A program made the position numbers and the translations under genes. This document shows, piece by piece, positions 7,605 through 16,290 of a stretch of DNA of 46,575 nucleotides. This DNA is from Chryseobacterium sp. Leaf394 (lineage in GTDB: Bacteria; Bacteroidota; Bacteroidia; Flavobacteriales; Weeksellaceae): positions 682,955 to 729,529 of the forward strand of contig NZ_LMQH01000011.1 in assembly GCF_001424105.1 (NCBI RefSeq), in the 5' to 3' direction. How positions within the stretch are numbered: position 1 is the first letter of the stretch; each line of letters starts with the position of its first letter. The notes under the pieces were generated by a model that worked only from the letters and a program-made list of their open reading frames with translations, ran no database searches and was not told the origin of the DNA.

Positions 7605-9761
7605 ATGTCATTAGATAAAGAAATATCAAGAAAAAGTTTTCTGAAAATTGCCAGTTTGGGTGGTATAGGTTTGTGCCTCGGTCTCTTTGCGGCTGATTCA
7701 AAAACGCATATTTTGACGGATGAGGAGATTGAAGCTGCTATTCAGTCGGTTGAGCTCAATGCCTGGGTCATCATTGATACCAACGGTAAAATCACTTTTG
7801 TTGATCACCGTGCCGAAATGGGACAAGGGTCTTTTCACAGTGTTCCGCAGATTCTTGCAGAAGAACTGGAGGTCAATTTAAATGACATCCATGTGATCTT
7901 CGGAAAAGGTGATAAAAAATACGGCAATCAGGTTACGGGAGGTAGTTCTACCATCCGCTCCAATTATAAAAATTTCCTGAAAATAACCGCAACAGCCCGC
8001 GAAATGCTGATCGCAGCGGCAGCGGTAAAATGGTCTGCAGATCACAGTGATTGCTATGCGGAAAACGGGCACGTGATTCACCGTCCGTCAGGCAAAAAAG
8101 CACATTACGGAGAGCTTGTTTTGGAAGCATCTAAAATGCCTGTTCCTAAAGATGTGAAACTTAAAAAACGTTCAGATTACAAAGTGATTGGTAAGCCTTC
8201 AAGACGTATCGACACAAAATCTAAAACTAATGGAAGTGTAACTTTCGGTCTTGATAAAAGAATTCCGGGAATGCTTTACGCAGCGGTGGAAAGAAACCCA
8301 AGACTCAGAGGTAAGGTTAAAAGCTTCGATGATACAGAAGCGCTGAAAGTTCCCGGTGTCAAGAAAGTTCTCAAGATTAAAATGCTCGTATTTAAAACGT
8401 ATCGTGAAGGAGTAGCAGTTGTTGCTGACAATACGTATGCTGCATTACAGGGCAAAAAAGCATTAAAGGTAGTTTGGGATGACTCTGGATTTGAGCACAT
8501 CAATACTGCTGATATTTATAAAAGACAGGAAGAAAATGTACGGACCAAAGAAGGTTTATCTTTTAAAAAACAGGGTGATCCGGACAAAATTTTGGCAACT
8601 GCCGGAAAAAAAATTGACGTGATGTACCAAACTCCTTATCAGTCACATTACGCAATGGAGCCTCTCAACTGTATCGCACATCATCAGGGAGATAAGTTAG
8701 AAATCTGGGGACCGATTCAGGCACCCGATTGGGTGCAGGATGCACTGAGTGAAGAACTTGGACTGAAACGGGAAAATGTAATTGTAAACATGACCTTTTT
8801 GGGAGGTGGTTTTGGCAGAAAAGCTTTTATGGATTACCCCCACGAAGCAGCCGTTATTTCAAAAGAGATCAACGCGCCGGTGCAGGTCGTGTGGACGAGA
8901 GAAGATGATTCTACACAGGGACCTTACCGTCCCGGTATTACCTACAGATGTGAAGGCGTAGTAAAAAACGGAAAAATTGAAGCTTTAAAGTTCAGAATGT
9001 CAGGACAGAACAATGATCACTGGCGCGAAGAATCGGCAAAAACGCAGGCAAACCGAAGCACCAGCGAAGGTTTTCTGGAGCCGTATTTTGAGAATATTAA
9101 AAATGTAAGTTTTGCAGAAGTGCCTTTTGAAATCCCGATTCCAAGTATGTGGTGGCGGTCTGTTTATGCATCAACCAATGGTTTTGCCTATGAAAGCTTT
9201 TTGGATGAATTATCGCATGAAGCAGGAAAAGATCCGCTGGCATTCAGAAGAGAATATTTAGATGACCGTACGCATAAACTTATTGATAAACTGGAAGAAG
9301 TTTCCGGCTGGAAGAAACGTAAAAAGAATGAAGGTTTTGGCGTTGCCATTACAGAATGTTTCGCATCTACGGTGGGACATGTGGTCAAAGTTTCCAAAAA
9401 TCCTGGCGGCGGCGTAAAAATAGATAAAGTCTGGGCGGTAATAGATTGCGGCTGGTATGTCAATCCTGATATTATTAAAGCTCAGGTGGAAGGTTCTATT
9501 GTAATGGGATTGGGTGCCGCAGCATTTCATGAAATTACTTTCAAAGACGGAAAAACCGAACAGAAGAATTTTTATGCTTACCCAATGCCAAGAATTAATG
9601 ATATTCCGCCCATTGAAGTTTTCGTGATTGATAATGATGAAGATGCAGGCGGAGTGGGTGAACCGGGATTACCGCCTTTGGCTCCTGCATTAACCAACGC
9701 AATCTTTGATCTTACCGGAAAAAGAATTCGTAAATTGCCATTTGATTTAAATAAAGTTTAA
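7605..9761 (+). CDS. iorB: Molybdopterin-binding large subunit, IorB-type
   Basis: This is the catalytic subunit of a xanthine-oxidase-family hydroxylase, 718 residues, normal for IorB. The N-terminus MSLDKEISRKSFLKIASLGG has a Tat-like signal (SRKSFLK then a hydrophobic segment), with Arg-Lys in place of the usual Arg-Arg. The aldehyde-oxidase core includes LGGGFGRK, which contacts the molybdopterin, and near the C-terminus GGVGEPGLPPLAPALTNAIF, where the Glu of GVGEPG is the expected catalytic base. No FAD subunit is encoded beside it, as usual for IorAB; the neighbouring diheme cytochrome would replace it as electron outlet. The substrate is not predictable. Confidence 0.9.
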   Translation: MSLDKEISRKSFLKIASLGGIGLCLGLFAADSKTHILTDEEIEAAIQSVELNAWVIIDTNGKITFVDHRAEMGQGSFHSVPQILAEELEVNLNDIHVIFGKGDKKYGNQVTGGSSTIRSNYKNFLKITATAREMLIAAAAVKWSADHSDCYAENGHVIHRPSGKKAHYGELVLEASKMPVPKDVKLKKRSDYKVIGKPSRRIDTKSKTNGSVTFGLDKRIPGMLYAAVERNPRLRGKVKSFDDTEALKVPGVKKVLKIKMLVFKTYREGVAVVADNTYAALQGKKALKVVWDDSGFEHINTADIYKRQEENVRTKEGLSFKKQGDPDKILATAGKKIDVMYQTPYQSHYAMEPLNCIAHHQGDKLEIWGPIQAPDWVQDALSEELGLKRENVIVNMTFLGGGFGRKAFMDYPHEAAVISKEINAPVQVVWTREDDSTQGPYRPGITYRCEGVVKNGKIEALKFRMSGQNNDHWREESAKTQANRSTSEGFLEPYFENIKNVSFAEVPFEIPIPSMWWRSVYASTNGFAYESFLDELSHEAGKDPLAFRREYLDDRTHKLIDKLEEVSGWKKRKKNEGFGVAITECFASTVGHVVKVSKNPGGGVKIDKVWAVIDCGWYVNPDIIKAQVEGSIVMGLGAAAFHEITFKDGKTEQKNFYAYPMPRINDIPPIEVFVIDNDEDAGGVGEPGLPPLAPALTNAIFDLTGKRIRKLPFDLNKV

Positions 9762-9809
9762 ACTGATCATTATTTAAACTTGATATAACAACTGTTTGAT
9801 TTAATTCCA

Positions 9810-10931
9810 ATGACAGAAATCGGAAATATTATAACATCCTACAACAGGGCACACGCTGCAGGAAAAAAAACAGCGCTGGCAACGGTCGTGAAAGTGGAAG
9901 GATCTTCCTACAGACAGCCAGGCGCCAGAATGTTGGTGACCGAAGACGGAATCCTGACCGGTGCCATCAGCGGAGGATGTCTGGAGGGTGATGCATTGAG
10001 AAAGGCTTTACTAGCCATCAATCAGAAACAGAATAAACTGATCACTTACGATACGAGTGATGATAGTATTCTGGAGTTCAGCGTACAGCTCGGCTGCAAT
10101 GGAATTGTGCATATTTTATTTGAATATATTGATTCTGACAATCCTCATAATCCATTGGAGTTGCTTAAAAAAGTTGAAGAAAACCGCACTGAATCAGTCA
10201 TTGCAACGTTGTTTTCTTTGGAAAGAAACGCAAAACAAATCGGAATAGTGAATGTGTTTCAGGAAAACCAGAGTTTTTTTGATGACCATTATTCTTTAGA
10301 GGATGAAAGTTTAAATACTTTAAAAAATAAATTTTCACAAATCAGAAATATTCCGGTCGAAAACGAAGAGCAGAGCGCATTGTTTCAATATATTGCTCCC
10401 CCCGTTTCGCTGGTGATTGCCGGCGCCGGAAATGACGTTCAGCCTGTCGTGAAGATGGCTGATATCTTAGGCTGGGAAGTGACTGTCGTTGAGGGAAGAG
10501 TGACTCACGCTACTCAAAAGCGTTTTCCTGAAGCAAAAAATGTTTTGGTTGTAAAACCTGAGGAATTGATACAGAATATAGTGATCGATGACAGAACTTA
10601 TTTTGTTCTGATGACCCACAATTATAAATATGACCTTGAAGTTTTAAAGCTGGTTTTAAAAACAAACTGTCCGTACATTGGAATATTGGGGCCAAAAACG
10701 AAACTGCAGAGAATGTTTGATGACCTTCATGCGGATGGAATTATTCTCACAGACGGAGATTATCAGCGTATCTACGGCCCGATTGGTCTGGATATTGGTG
10801 CAGAAACGTCGGAAGAAATTGCTTTGTCTGTCATTTCAGAAATTAAAGCAGTGATTGAGGACAGGAAAGGGACTTCTCTTCGCTATAAAATTGATAAAAT
10901 TCACGGCCAGCCAGCAGCAAAACATACATAA
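9810..10931 (+). CDS. xdhC: XdhC/CoxI family molybdoenzyme maturation factor
   Basis: The 373-residue protein has the two XdhC/CoxI domains. The N-terminal part carries VVKVEGSSYRQPGARML and AISGGCLEGD, a conserved signature of the family. The C-terminal part is a Rossmann-like domain (VIAGAGNDVQPVV, later ILGPKTKLQRMFDDL). XdhC binds Moco, promotes its sulfuration and inserts it into xanthine-dehydrogenase-type enzymes. Its position between the IorB-like gene and moaA links enzyme and cofactor supply. It may also serve the second hydroxylase at 17.8-21.5 kb, which has no such factor directly beside it. Confidence 0.88.
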   Translation: MTEIGNIITSYNRAHAAGKKTALATVVKVEGSSYRQPGARMLVTEDGILTGAISGGCLEGDALRKALLAINQKQNKLITYDTSDDSILEFSVQLGCNGIVHILFEYIDSDNPHNPLELLKKVEENRTESVIATLFSLERNAKQIGIVNVFQENQSFFDDHYSLEDESLNTLKNKFSQIRNIPVENEEQSALFQYIAPPVSLVIAGAGNDVQPVVKMADILGWEVTVVEGRVTHATQKRFPEAKNVLVVKPEELIQNIVIDDRTYFVLMTHNYKYDLEVLKLVLKTNCPYIGILGPKTKLQRMFDDLHADGIILTDGDYQRIYGPIGLDIGAETSEEIALSVISEIKAVIEDRKGTSLRYKIDKIHGQPAAKHT

Positions 10932-10934
10932 AAC

Positions 10935-11915
10935 ATGATTACAGATACTTTCGGAAGAGTGCATGATTATCTGAGGATTTCCCTTACGGATAATTGCAAC
11001 CTGCGTTGTTTTTACTGCATGCCGGAAGAAAAATATGCCTTTGCTCCCGCCGCAAAACTGATGCAGGTGGATGAAATTGAAACCATCGCTAAACTTTTCG
11101 TAGAACATGGAGTGAAGAAAATCAGACTGACAGGTGGCGAACCTTTGGTTAGAAAAGACGCTCCGAAAATCTTAAAATCATTGGGCAGATTAGATACCGA
11201 ACTTGCAATTACGACTAATGGAATTCGTGTTGATGAAATGTTAAACGAATTGCTGGTAGCCAATATCAAAGCCATCAACATCAGCCTCGATACTCTTCAG
11301 CCTGAAAAATTTTTAAAAATTACAAGACGCGATCTGTTTCACCGCGTCAGAAATAATATCAATTTACTCCTGAAGCACAACATTCGGGTAAAAATCAATG
11401 TTGTCGTTATGAAAGGTTTAAATGATGATGAGATTCTTGATTTTATTGCTTTGACGAAACACAATAATATCGAAGTTCGGTTCATTGAGTTTATGCCTTT
11501 CAGCGGAAATCAGTGGACAAGCAATCAGGTATTTACGCTACATGAAATTTTAGTGAAAGTAAGTTCGAAATATGATGTTATTCCGGTTGAACCTGAACCT
11601 AATGATACCTCGAGCCGATATATCATTGATGGTCATACTGGATCATTCGCCGTAATCAGCACAATGAGCCAGCCTTTTTGTGATACCTGCAACCGGATGA
11701 GGCTGACAGCCGATGGAAAATTAAAAAACTGTCTGTTCAGTAAGGATGAAACCGATTTACTGGGAGCGTTACGAAATGGTCAGGATATTTTACCGTTAAT
11801 TCAGCATACCATGAAAGCTAAGGCTAAGGCTTTGGGCGGACAGTTCAGCGGTGTATTTGAAAATATCGATGCATCAAAATTAGAAAACAGAAGTATGATT
11901 ACAATCGGCGGTTAA
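10935..11915 (+). CDS. moaA: GTP 3',8-cyclase MoaA
   Basis: This radical SAM enzyme starts Moco synthesis by converting GTP to 3',8-cyclo-GTP. It has 326 residues. The N-terminal [4Fe-4S] motif is Cys21, Cys25, Cys28 (CNLRCFYC). The C-terminal cluster motif is CDTCNRMRLTADGKLKNC (CxxC-x13-C). The protein ends in a Gly-Gly (MITIGG), which is required for activity in known MoaA. The start lies 3 nt after xdhC, and its TAA overlaps the next ATG by one base (TAATG), so translation is probably coupled. Confidence 0.96.
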   Translation: MITDTFGRVHDYLRISLTDNCNLRCFYCMPEEKYAFAPAAKLMQVDEIETIAKLFVEHGVKKIRLTGGEPLVRKDAPKILKSLGRLDTELAITTNGIRVDEMLNELLVANIKAINISLDTLQPEKFLKITRRDLFHRVRNNINLLLKHNIRVKINVVVMKGLNDDEILDFIALTKHNNIEVRFIEFMPFSGNQWTSNQVFTLHEILVKVSSKYDVIPVEPEPNDTSSRYIIDGHTGSFAVISTMSQPFCDTCNRMRLTADGKLKNCLFSKDETDLLGALRNGQDILPLIQHTMKAKAKALGGQFSGVFENIDASKLENRSMITIGG

Positions 11916-12496
11916 TGGAAACAGGAATACTGATTTTAGCGGCAGGAAATTCCTCAAGACTGGGAAAGCCAAAACAGTTGTTGGATTTTAAAGGAAAAAG
12001 TCTCCTGCGACATGTTGCTGAAGAATCACTCAAAATAACAAAATCTGTTGTGGTTGTTACAGGATCAAGTTCAATTGAAATCTCAAAAGAAATTGATGAC
12101 CTTGAACTTATGGTTACAGAAAATAAAACGTGGAACGAAGGAATGGGCTCCTCAATCCACATCGGATTTGATCAGCTTTTAAATTCATTTCCAGCCATTG
12201 AAAACTGCATTGTTTCAGTTTGCGATCAGCCTTTTATCGAAGCATCGGTTTTTTCTGAATTAATTCAAATGCAGCAAGATTCACAAAAAGGAATTGTTGC
12301 TTCAAAATATGCTGACACTTTGGGAACTCCGGTTTTATTTACTAAAAAATACTTTACAGATCTTTCAAAACTTTCCGGAAAGGAAGGTGCGAAAAAACTT
12401 CTCCAGAAATTTAAAGACGATATCGCTGAAATCAATTTTGAAAAAGGCGCCATAGACATCGATACCCAAAACGATTACAAACAACTGATTCAATGA
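11915..12496 (+). CDS. MocA-like molybdopterin nucleotidyltransferase
   Basis: This 193-residue NTP-transferase domain protein has the signature LAAGNSSRLGKPKQLL (Arg15, Gly17, Lys20), then GMGSSI and the metal-site motif CDQPF (Asp104). These match the MobA/MocA family; the GMGSS pattern favours the MocA (cytidylyltransferase) branch. MocA attaches CMP to Mo-MPT to give the cofactor form used by xanthine-oxidase-family enzymes, which suits both hydroxylases in the window. The start overlaps the moaA stop by one base and the end overlaps moeA by 4 nt (ATGA). CTP versus GTP specificity is inferred from context. Confidence 0.85.
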   Translation: METGILILAAGNSSRLGKPKQLLDFKGKSLLRHVAEESLKITKSVVVVTGSSSIEISKEIDDLELMVTENKTWNEGMGSSIHIGFDQLLNSFPAIENCIVSVCDQPFIEASVFSELIQMQQDSQKGIVASKYADTLGTPVLFTKKYFTDLSKLSGKEGAKKLLQKFKDDIAEINFEKGAIDIDTQNDYKQLIQ

Positions 12497-13677
12497 AAAT
12501 GATTTCCGTCAACGAAGCCAAACAAATCATCCTGCAGTCTGCATTAATAAAAAAAAGCAGTGTCGTTCCGCTTTTAGAAGCTTTTGGATTGGTGACTTCC
12601 GAAGATATAATTGCTTCAAACGACATTCCCAATTTTGCACAGTCGTCGATGGATGGTTATGCCTTTAAATTTTCAGATAAAGATCAGGCACTTTCCGTTA
12701 TTGGTGAAATGGCTGCAGGTGCATCGAAACAATTGGCAATCGGTGAGAACGAAGCTACCAGAATTTTTACCGGAGCGCCTCTGCCTGAAAATGCAGATAC
12801 TGTGGTGATGCAGGAAAAAATTAGTTTCGAAAATGAAAGGCTGATTATCGAAGATGAAAATTTATCAGAAGGACTCAACGTCCGTCCGAAAGGTGCCGAA
12901 GTAAAGAAAGGTGAGGTCGCCATGACAGAAGGAACCTATCTTTCTGCAGCTGCCATCGGATTTCTTGCCGGTATCGGTTGTGCAGAGATTTCGGTTTATA
13001 CGCCTCCAAAAGTGGCCATTATTCTTACCGGAAACGAACTTCAGGATCCCGGAAATCCATTGGAATTCGGTCAGGTCTACGAAGCCAATTCTTTTCAGTT
13101 GAAAGCAGTTTTAAATCAAACTGGAATTAAAAATATTGAAGTCTTCAGAGCCGAAGACGATCCGAAGGAACTGCACAAAGTACTTGAAAGCGCAATCGAA
13201 AACAATGATGTTGTTTTGCTGAACGGCGGTGTGAGTGTGGGAGATTATGATTTTGTCACTGAGGTGGCCAATACCTGTGGTGTAGAAGAAAAGTTTCATA
13301 AAATCAAACAGAAACCCGGCAAACCGCTTTTCTTCGGAACAAAAGAAGACAAATTGGTTTTCGGGTTACCCGGAAATCCATCTTCATCGTTAACCTGTTT
13401 TTACGAATATGTTTTACCGGCACTCGAAAAATTGATGGGACTGCCATCAAGTGTTAACGAGATTAAAGCAAACGTAACTCATCATTATCCTAAACCTGCA
13501 GGATTGACGCATTTTCTCAAAGCATTTTACAGCGATGGAAAAGTAACTCCGCTTCACGCTCAGGAATCTTTCCGCCTGCATTCTTTTGCACAGGCAAACT
13601 GCTTTATTGTTCTGCCTGAAGAATCATTGGGATGCGAAGAAAATGAAGAAGTTACGGTGCATATTTTACCAAAATAA
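12493..13677 (+). CDS. moeA: Molybdopterin molybdotransferase MoeA
   Basis: The 394-residue protein inserts molybdenum into adenylylated molybdopterin. It has the MoeA domain order: an N-terminal region with QSSMDGYAF, then AAGASKQLAIGENEATRIFTGAP-type sequence, the central MoCF-biosynthesis domain (AIILTGNELQ, NGGVSVGDYDFV, VFGLPGNPSSSLTCF), and a C-terminal beta domain. The start overlaps the preceding gene by 4 nt, so the two are translationally coupled. It would act with the MoaB/Mog-like domain of the fusion protein encoded at 16725. Confidence 0.95.
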   Translation: MKMISVNEAKQIILQSALIKKSSVVPLLEAFGLVTSEDIIASNDIPNFAQSSMDGYAFKFSDKDQALSVIGEMAAGASKQLAIGENEATRIFTGAPLPENADTVVMQEKISFENERLIIEDENLSEGLNVRPKGAEVKKGEVAMTEGTYLSAAAIGFLAGIGCAEISVYTPPKVAIILTGNELQDPGNPLEFGQVYEANSFQLKAVLNQTGIKNIEVFRAEDDPKELHKVLESAIENNDVVLLNGGVSVGDYDFVTEVANTCGVEEKFHKIKQKPGKPLFFGTKEDKLVFGLPGNPSSSLTCFYEYVLPALEKLMGLPSSVNEIKANVTHHYPKPAGLTHFLKAFYSDGKVTPLHAQESFRLHSFAQANCFIVLPEESLGCEENEEVTVHILPK

Positions 13678-13711
13678 TTTAAATAAAAACAAATCCTAAC
13701 GCATCACGCCT

Positions 13712-14446
13712 ATGTCTGTAGAAATATTTTATGTTATTCTTTTTTTCGTTGCCTTTTTGTATGCCGCAGTTGGTCACGGTGGTGCGAGCGGATATTTGGC
13801 ACTCATGGCTTTATATGGCGTGGCTCCGGAAGAAATGAAACCGACCGCTTTAGTGCTTAATCTTTTTGTTTCCTTAACATCTTTCATTCAGTATTACCGT
13901 GGCGGATATTTTTCCAAAAAACTTTTTATTCCGATAGCCGCAGCCTCAATTCCCTTGGCATTTATTGGGGGAATGATTACTGTGGAAGAAAATATTTACA
14001 AACGGATTTTAGGAATTTTACTTTTATTTCCGGTGATCCGCTTTTTCTTTTTTAAAAATGTAGACGACAGCGAACTGAAACCTCACAACACGACAATTGC
14101 AGTCGTAACAGGCGGAATAGTAGGTTTGATTTCAGGAATGATTGGCATCGGTGGAGGAATCATTCTTTCTCCGATTTTACTTTTGTTGCACTGGACGAAT
14201 CAGAAACAGACCGCAGCGATCAGCGCAGCTTTTATCTTCGTCAATTCTGTAGCAGGACTTGGAGGCATGGTCACACAGGGAATTTCTTTTACCGGTGATA
14301 TGATGATGTACATTATTGTTGCTTTCACAGGAGGTTTACTGGGCGCTTATTTAGGATCAAAAAAATTCAATCAGAATGTTTTAAAGTATGTCTTGGCGAC
14401 CGTTTTGCTCATGGCATCGTATAAATTATTACTCACAAAAGCTTAA
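13712..14446 (+). CDS. TauE/SafE family permease
   Basis: The 244-residue integral membrane protein has about seven or eight hydrophobic helices and the two related halves of the TauE/SafE family: AVGHGGASGYLALMAL near the N-terminus and SGMIGIGGGIILSPILLLL in the middle, both Gly-rich. Members move sulfite, sulfoacetate and other organic or sulfur anions; several have no known substrate. Its place inside a Moco operon suggests transport of a sulfur species, or perhaps the oxyanion metal, linked to cofactor assembly. No ModABC molybdate transporter is visible in the window. The next gene starts 2 nt after its stop. Confidence 0.85.
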   Translation: MSVEIFYVILFFVAFLYAAVGHGGASGYLALMALYGVAPEEMKPTALVLNLFVSLTSFIQYYRGGYFSKKLFIPIAAASIPLAFIGGMITVEENIYKRILGILLLFPVIRFFFFKNVDDSELKPHNTTIAVVTGGIVGLISGMIGIGGGIILSPILLLLHWTNQKQTAAISAAFIFVNSVAGLGGMVTQGISFTGDMMMYIIVAFTGGLLGAYLGSKKFNQNVLKYVLATVLLMASYKLLLTKA

Positions 14447-14448
14447 CC

Positions 14449-14946
14449 ATGAAGATTCTTTCAATTCTTATTTTATTTTTCAGTTTGACACTCAATGCTC
14501 AGGTTGCCAAATCGATTTCTGTATCCGGAGATATTTCCAGGCCGATAACAATTAGTTTTAATGATTTGAAAAACTACCAAAAACATTCGGTTGACAGTTT
14601 AGCTATTTATAATCACAAAATGGATTACAAAAGCACTCTAAAAAAATTTAACGGTGTTCTGCTTAAAGATGCTCTGTCGAAAGTGGAGTTTAAAACCGAT
14701 TCTCCAAAGCTTTTAAGTGAGTTTTATTTAGTGTGCATAGCCGATGACGGTTATAAAGCAGTCTTTTCTTGGAATGAAATTTTCAACAGCGGAAATGGAG
14801 ATCTGGCGCTCATCGTTACAGAGCTAAATGGATCTGATGCTTCTAAATTAAAAGAAAACATCATGCTGGTAACTCCTACAGATAAAGCAACAGGAAGAAG
14901 ATATGTAAAGAATCTGTCGAAAATTGTAATTCAACAGGTAAAATAA
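14449..14946 (+). CDS. Small secreted protein with sulfite-oxidase-type fold
   Basis: The 165-residue product has a signal peptide (MKILSILILFFSLTLNAQ). Its mature part follows the layout of a compact oxidoreductase molybdopterin-binding domain: SVSGDISRPITISFNDLKN, FNGVLLKDALSKV, DDGYKAVFSWNEIF, and a closing region with MLVTPTDKATGRRYVKNL. In sulfite oxidase and MsrP a Cys ligates Mo at a position near the start of the domain. No Cys is present there, and the only Cys (LVCIADDGY) sits in a later strand. It may therefore bind cofactor without catalysis, or bind something else. It lies 2 nt after the permease gene and 2 nt before moaD. The family assignment is by pattern only. Confidence 0.65.
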   Translation: MKILSILILFFSLTLNAQVAKSISVSGDISRPITISFNDLKNYQKHSVDSLAIYNHKMDYKSTLKKFNGVLLKDALSKVEFKTDSPKLLSEFYLVCIADDGYKAVFSWNEIFNSGNGDLALIVTELNGSDASKLKENIMLVTPTDKATGRRYVKNLSKIVIQQVK

Positions 14947-14948
14947 GT

Positions 14949-15176
14949 ATGGAAATAAAAGTCATCTCATTTGGACAGATTGCAGAAATTACGGGAAAAG
15001 AATTCATGGTGGAAGCAGCAGATTTAGATTCGTTGAAGTTGTTTTTAATTCAAAAATTTCCCGAACTTTCAGACAGGAAATTGGCTTTTGCGGTCAATAA
15101 AAAGTTGGTGCAGGAAAATATCATCTTAAATCAAAATGATGTAGTGGCTTTGATGCCGCCTTATTCGGGAGGATAA
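14949..15176 (+). CDS. moaD: Molybdopterin synthase small subunit MoaD
   Basis: The 75-residue ubiquitin-like protein ends in MPPYSGG. The C-terminal Gly-Gly is adenylylated by MoeB and then carries the thiocarboxylate sulfur that MoaE transfers to precursor Z. The small size and the beta-grasp pattern (IKVISFGQIAEI at the start) fit MoaD. The gene starts 2 nt after its upstream neighbour and is followed 1 nt later by the MoeB-like activating enzyme, its direct partner. Confidence 0.92.
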   Translation: MEIKVISFGQIAEITGKEFMVEAADLDSLKLFLIQKFPELSDRKLAFAVNKKLVQENIILNQNDVVALMPPYSGG

Positions 15177-15177
15177 T

Positions 15178-16290
15178 ATGGAAAATTACAATGAAAGATA
15201 CGCCCGGCATTACGCTCTGTCTGACTTCGGTTTTGAAGGTCAGCAAAAACTTCTGCAGGCAAAAGTTCTTGTTATCGGGGCAGGTGGTTTAGGCTGTCCG
15301 GTTCTCCAGTATCTTGCTGCTGCAGGCGTTGGAACTTTAGGAATTGCTGATCATGACCGCATTTCACTGAGCAATCTTCAGCGACAGACACTCTATTCCA
15401 CCGATGACGTTGCTAAAATGAAAACTGATGTTGCTTCTTTAAAATTAAAACTTCTAAATCCCGAAATAAACATTAAACCTTACCAGCTTGAGCTGACTTC
15501 AGAAAATGTCTGGGAAATTATTTCAGAGTATAAGATCATCGTAGACTGTACCGATAATTTTGCCACGCGGTATCTGATCAATGATGCCTGTGTACTTTTA
15601 GATAAGCCTTTGATTTTCGGGGCGATTTATAAATATGAAGGTCAGGTGGCTGTTTTAAATTTAAATTTAAAAAATAACAAAGCCGTCAACTACAGACATC
15701 TTTTTCCAGATCCTCCAAAGCCAGACGAAGTGCAGAATTGCAATGAAGTCGGTGTTTTGGGTGTGCTTTCAGGAATGATCGGAATGATGCAGGCGAACGA
15801 AGTGATCAAATTAATTACAGGTGTTGGTGAAGTTTTAGATGGCAGATTATTGACTTTTAATATGCTCAGTTATGAAACTTTCATTGTGGATATTTCAAAT
15901 GAAAATTCAGCCATAAATTTAATTCCTGAGAATAGAAAAACTTTTGAAGAAACCAATTATAATTTTCTTTGCGGTGTTTTTGAAATGAATATTGAGGATT
16001 TAAGTTCTGAAGATTTTATTCAACAAACCTTCAATGAAAACACACTGACCATTGATGTAAGGGAATTCGATGAACAGCCGAAAGCAGATTTTAAACATAT
16101 TCAGATTCCTCTTTCTGAATTAAAAAGCAGAGTATCGGAAATTGAGAAAGACAACATTCTTATATTCTGCCAAAGCGGAAAAAGAAGTCTGAAAGCCGCC
16201 GGGATTTTACTGGAACATTTCGGAAATCAGAAAAAAGTAAGCCATCTCAAAGGTGGAATCACAGCATTACAGGAAAGAAAAAATGAGTAG
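15178..16290 (+). CDS. moeB: MoeB/ThiF-type adenylyltransferase fused to rhodanese
   Basis: The enzyme activates the C-terminus of MoaD and probably delivers sulfur. Residues 1-240 are an E1-like domain: the ATP loop GAGGLG (34-39), NLQRQ (66-70), CTDNF (124-128) and an expected catalytic Cys188 (QNCNEVGVLG). Residues about 275-368 form a rhodanese domain with active Cys331 in FCQSGKRS. The zinc-binding CxxC pairs of classical MoeB are absent: NYRHLFP stands where CYRCLFP is usual. Total length 370. The MoeB-rhodanese fusion resembles eukaryotic MOCS3/Uba4 and occurs in many bacteria. The moaE gene begins 8 nt before its stop. Confidence 0.92.
   Translation: MENYNERYARHYALSDFGFEGQQKLLQAKVLVIGAGGLGCPVLQYLAAAGVGTLGIADHDRISLSNLQRQTLYSTDDVAKMKTDVASLKLKLLNPEINIKPYQLELTSENVWEIISEYKIIVDCTDNFATRYLINDACVLLDKPLIFGAIYKYEGQVAVLNLNLKNNKAVNYRHLFPDPPKPDEVQNCNEVGVLGVLSGMIGMMQANEVIKLITGVGEVLDGRLLTFNMLSYETFIVDISNENSAINLIPENRKTFEETNYNFLCGVFEMNIEDLSSEDFIQQTFNENTLTIDVREFDEQPKADFKHIQIPLSELKSRVSEIEKDNILIFCQSGKRSLKAAGILLEHFGNQKKVSHLKGGITALQERKNE

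Noticed and set aside
6994..7701. Minus-strand frame of 235 codons opposite the diheme cytochrome
   Set aside because: It overlaps a clearly real CxxCH-bearing gene in a tight operon and shows no family signature; it is a shadow.
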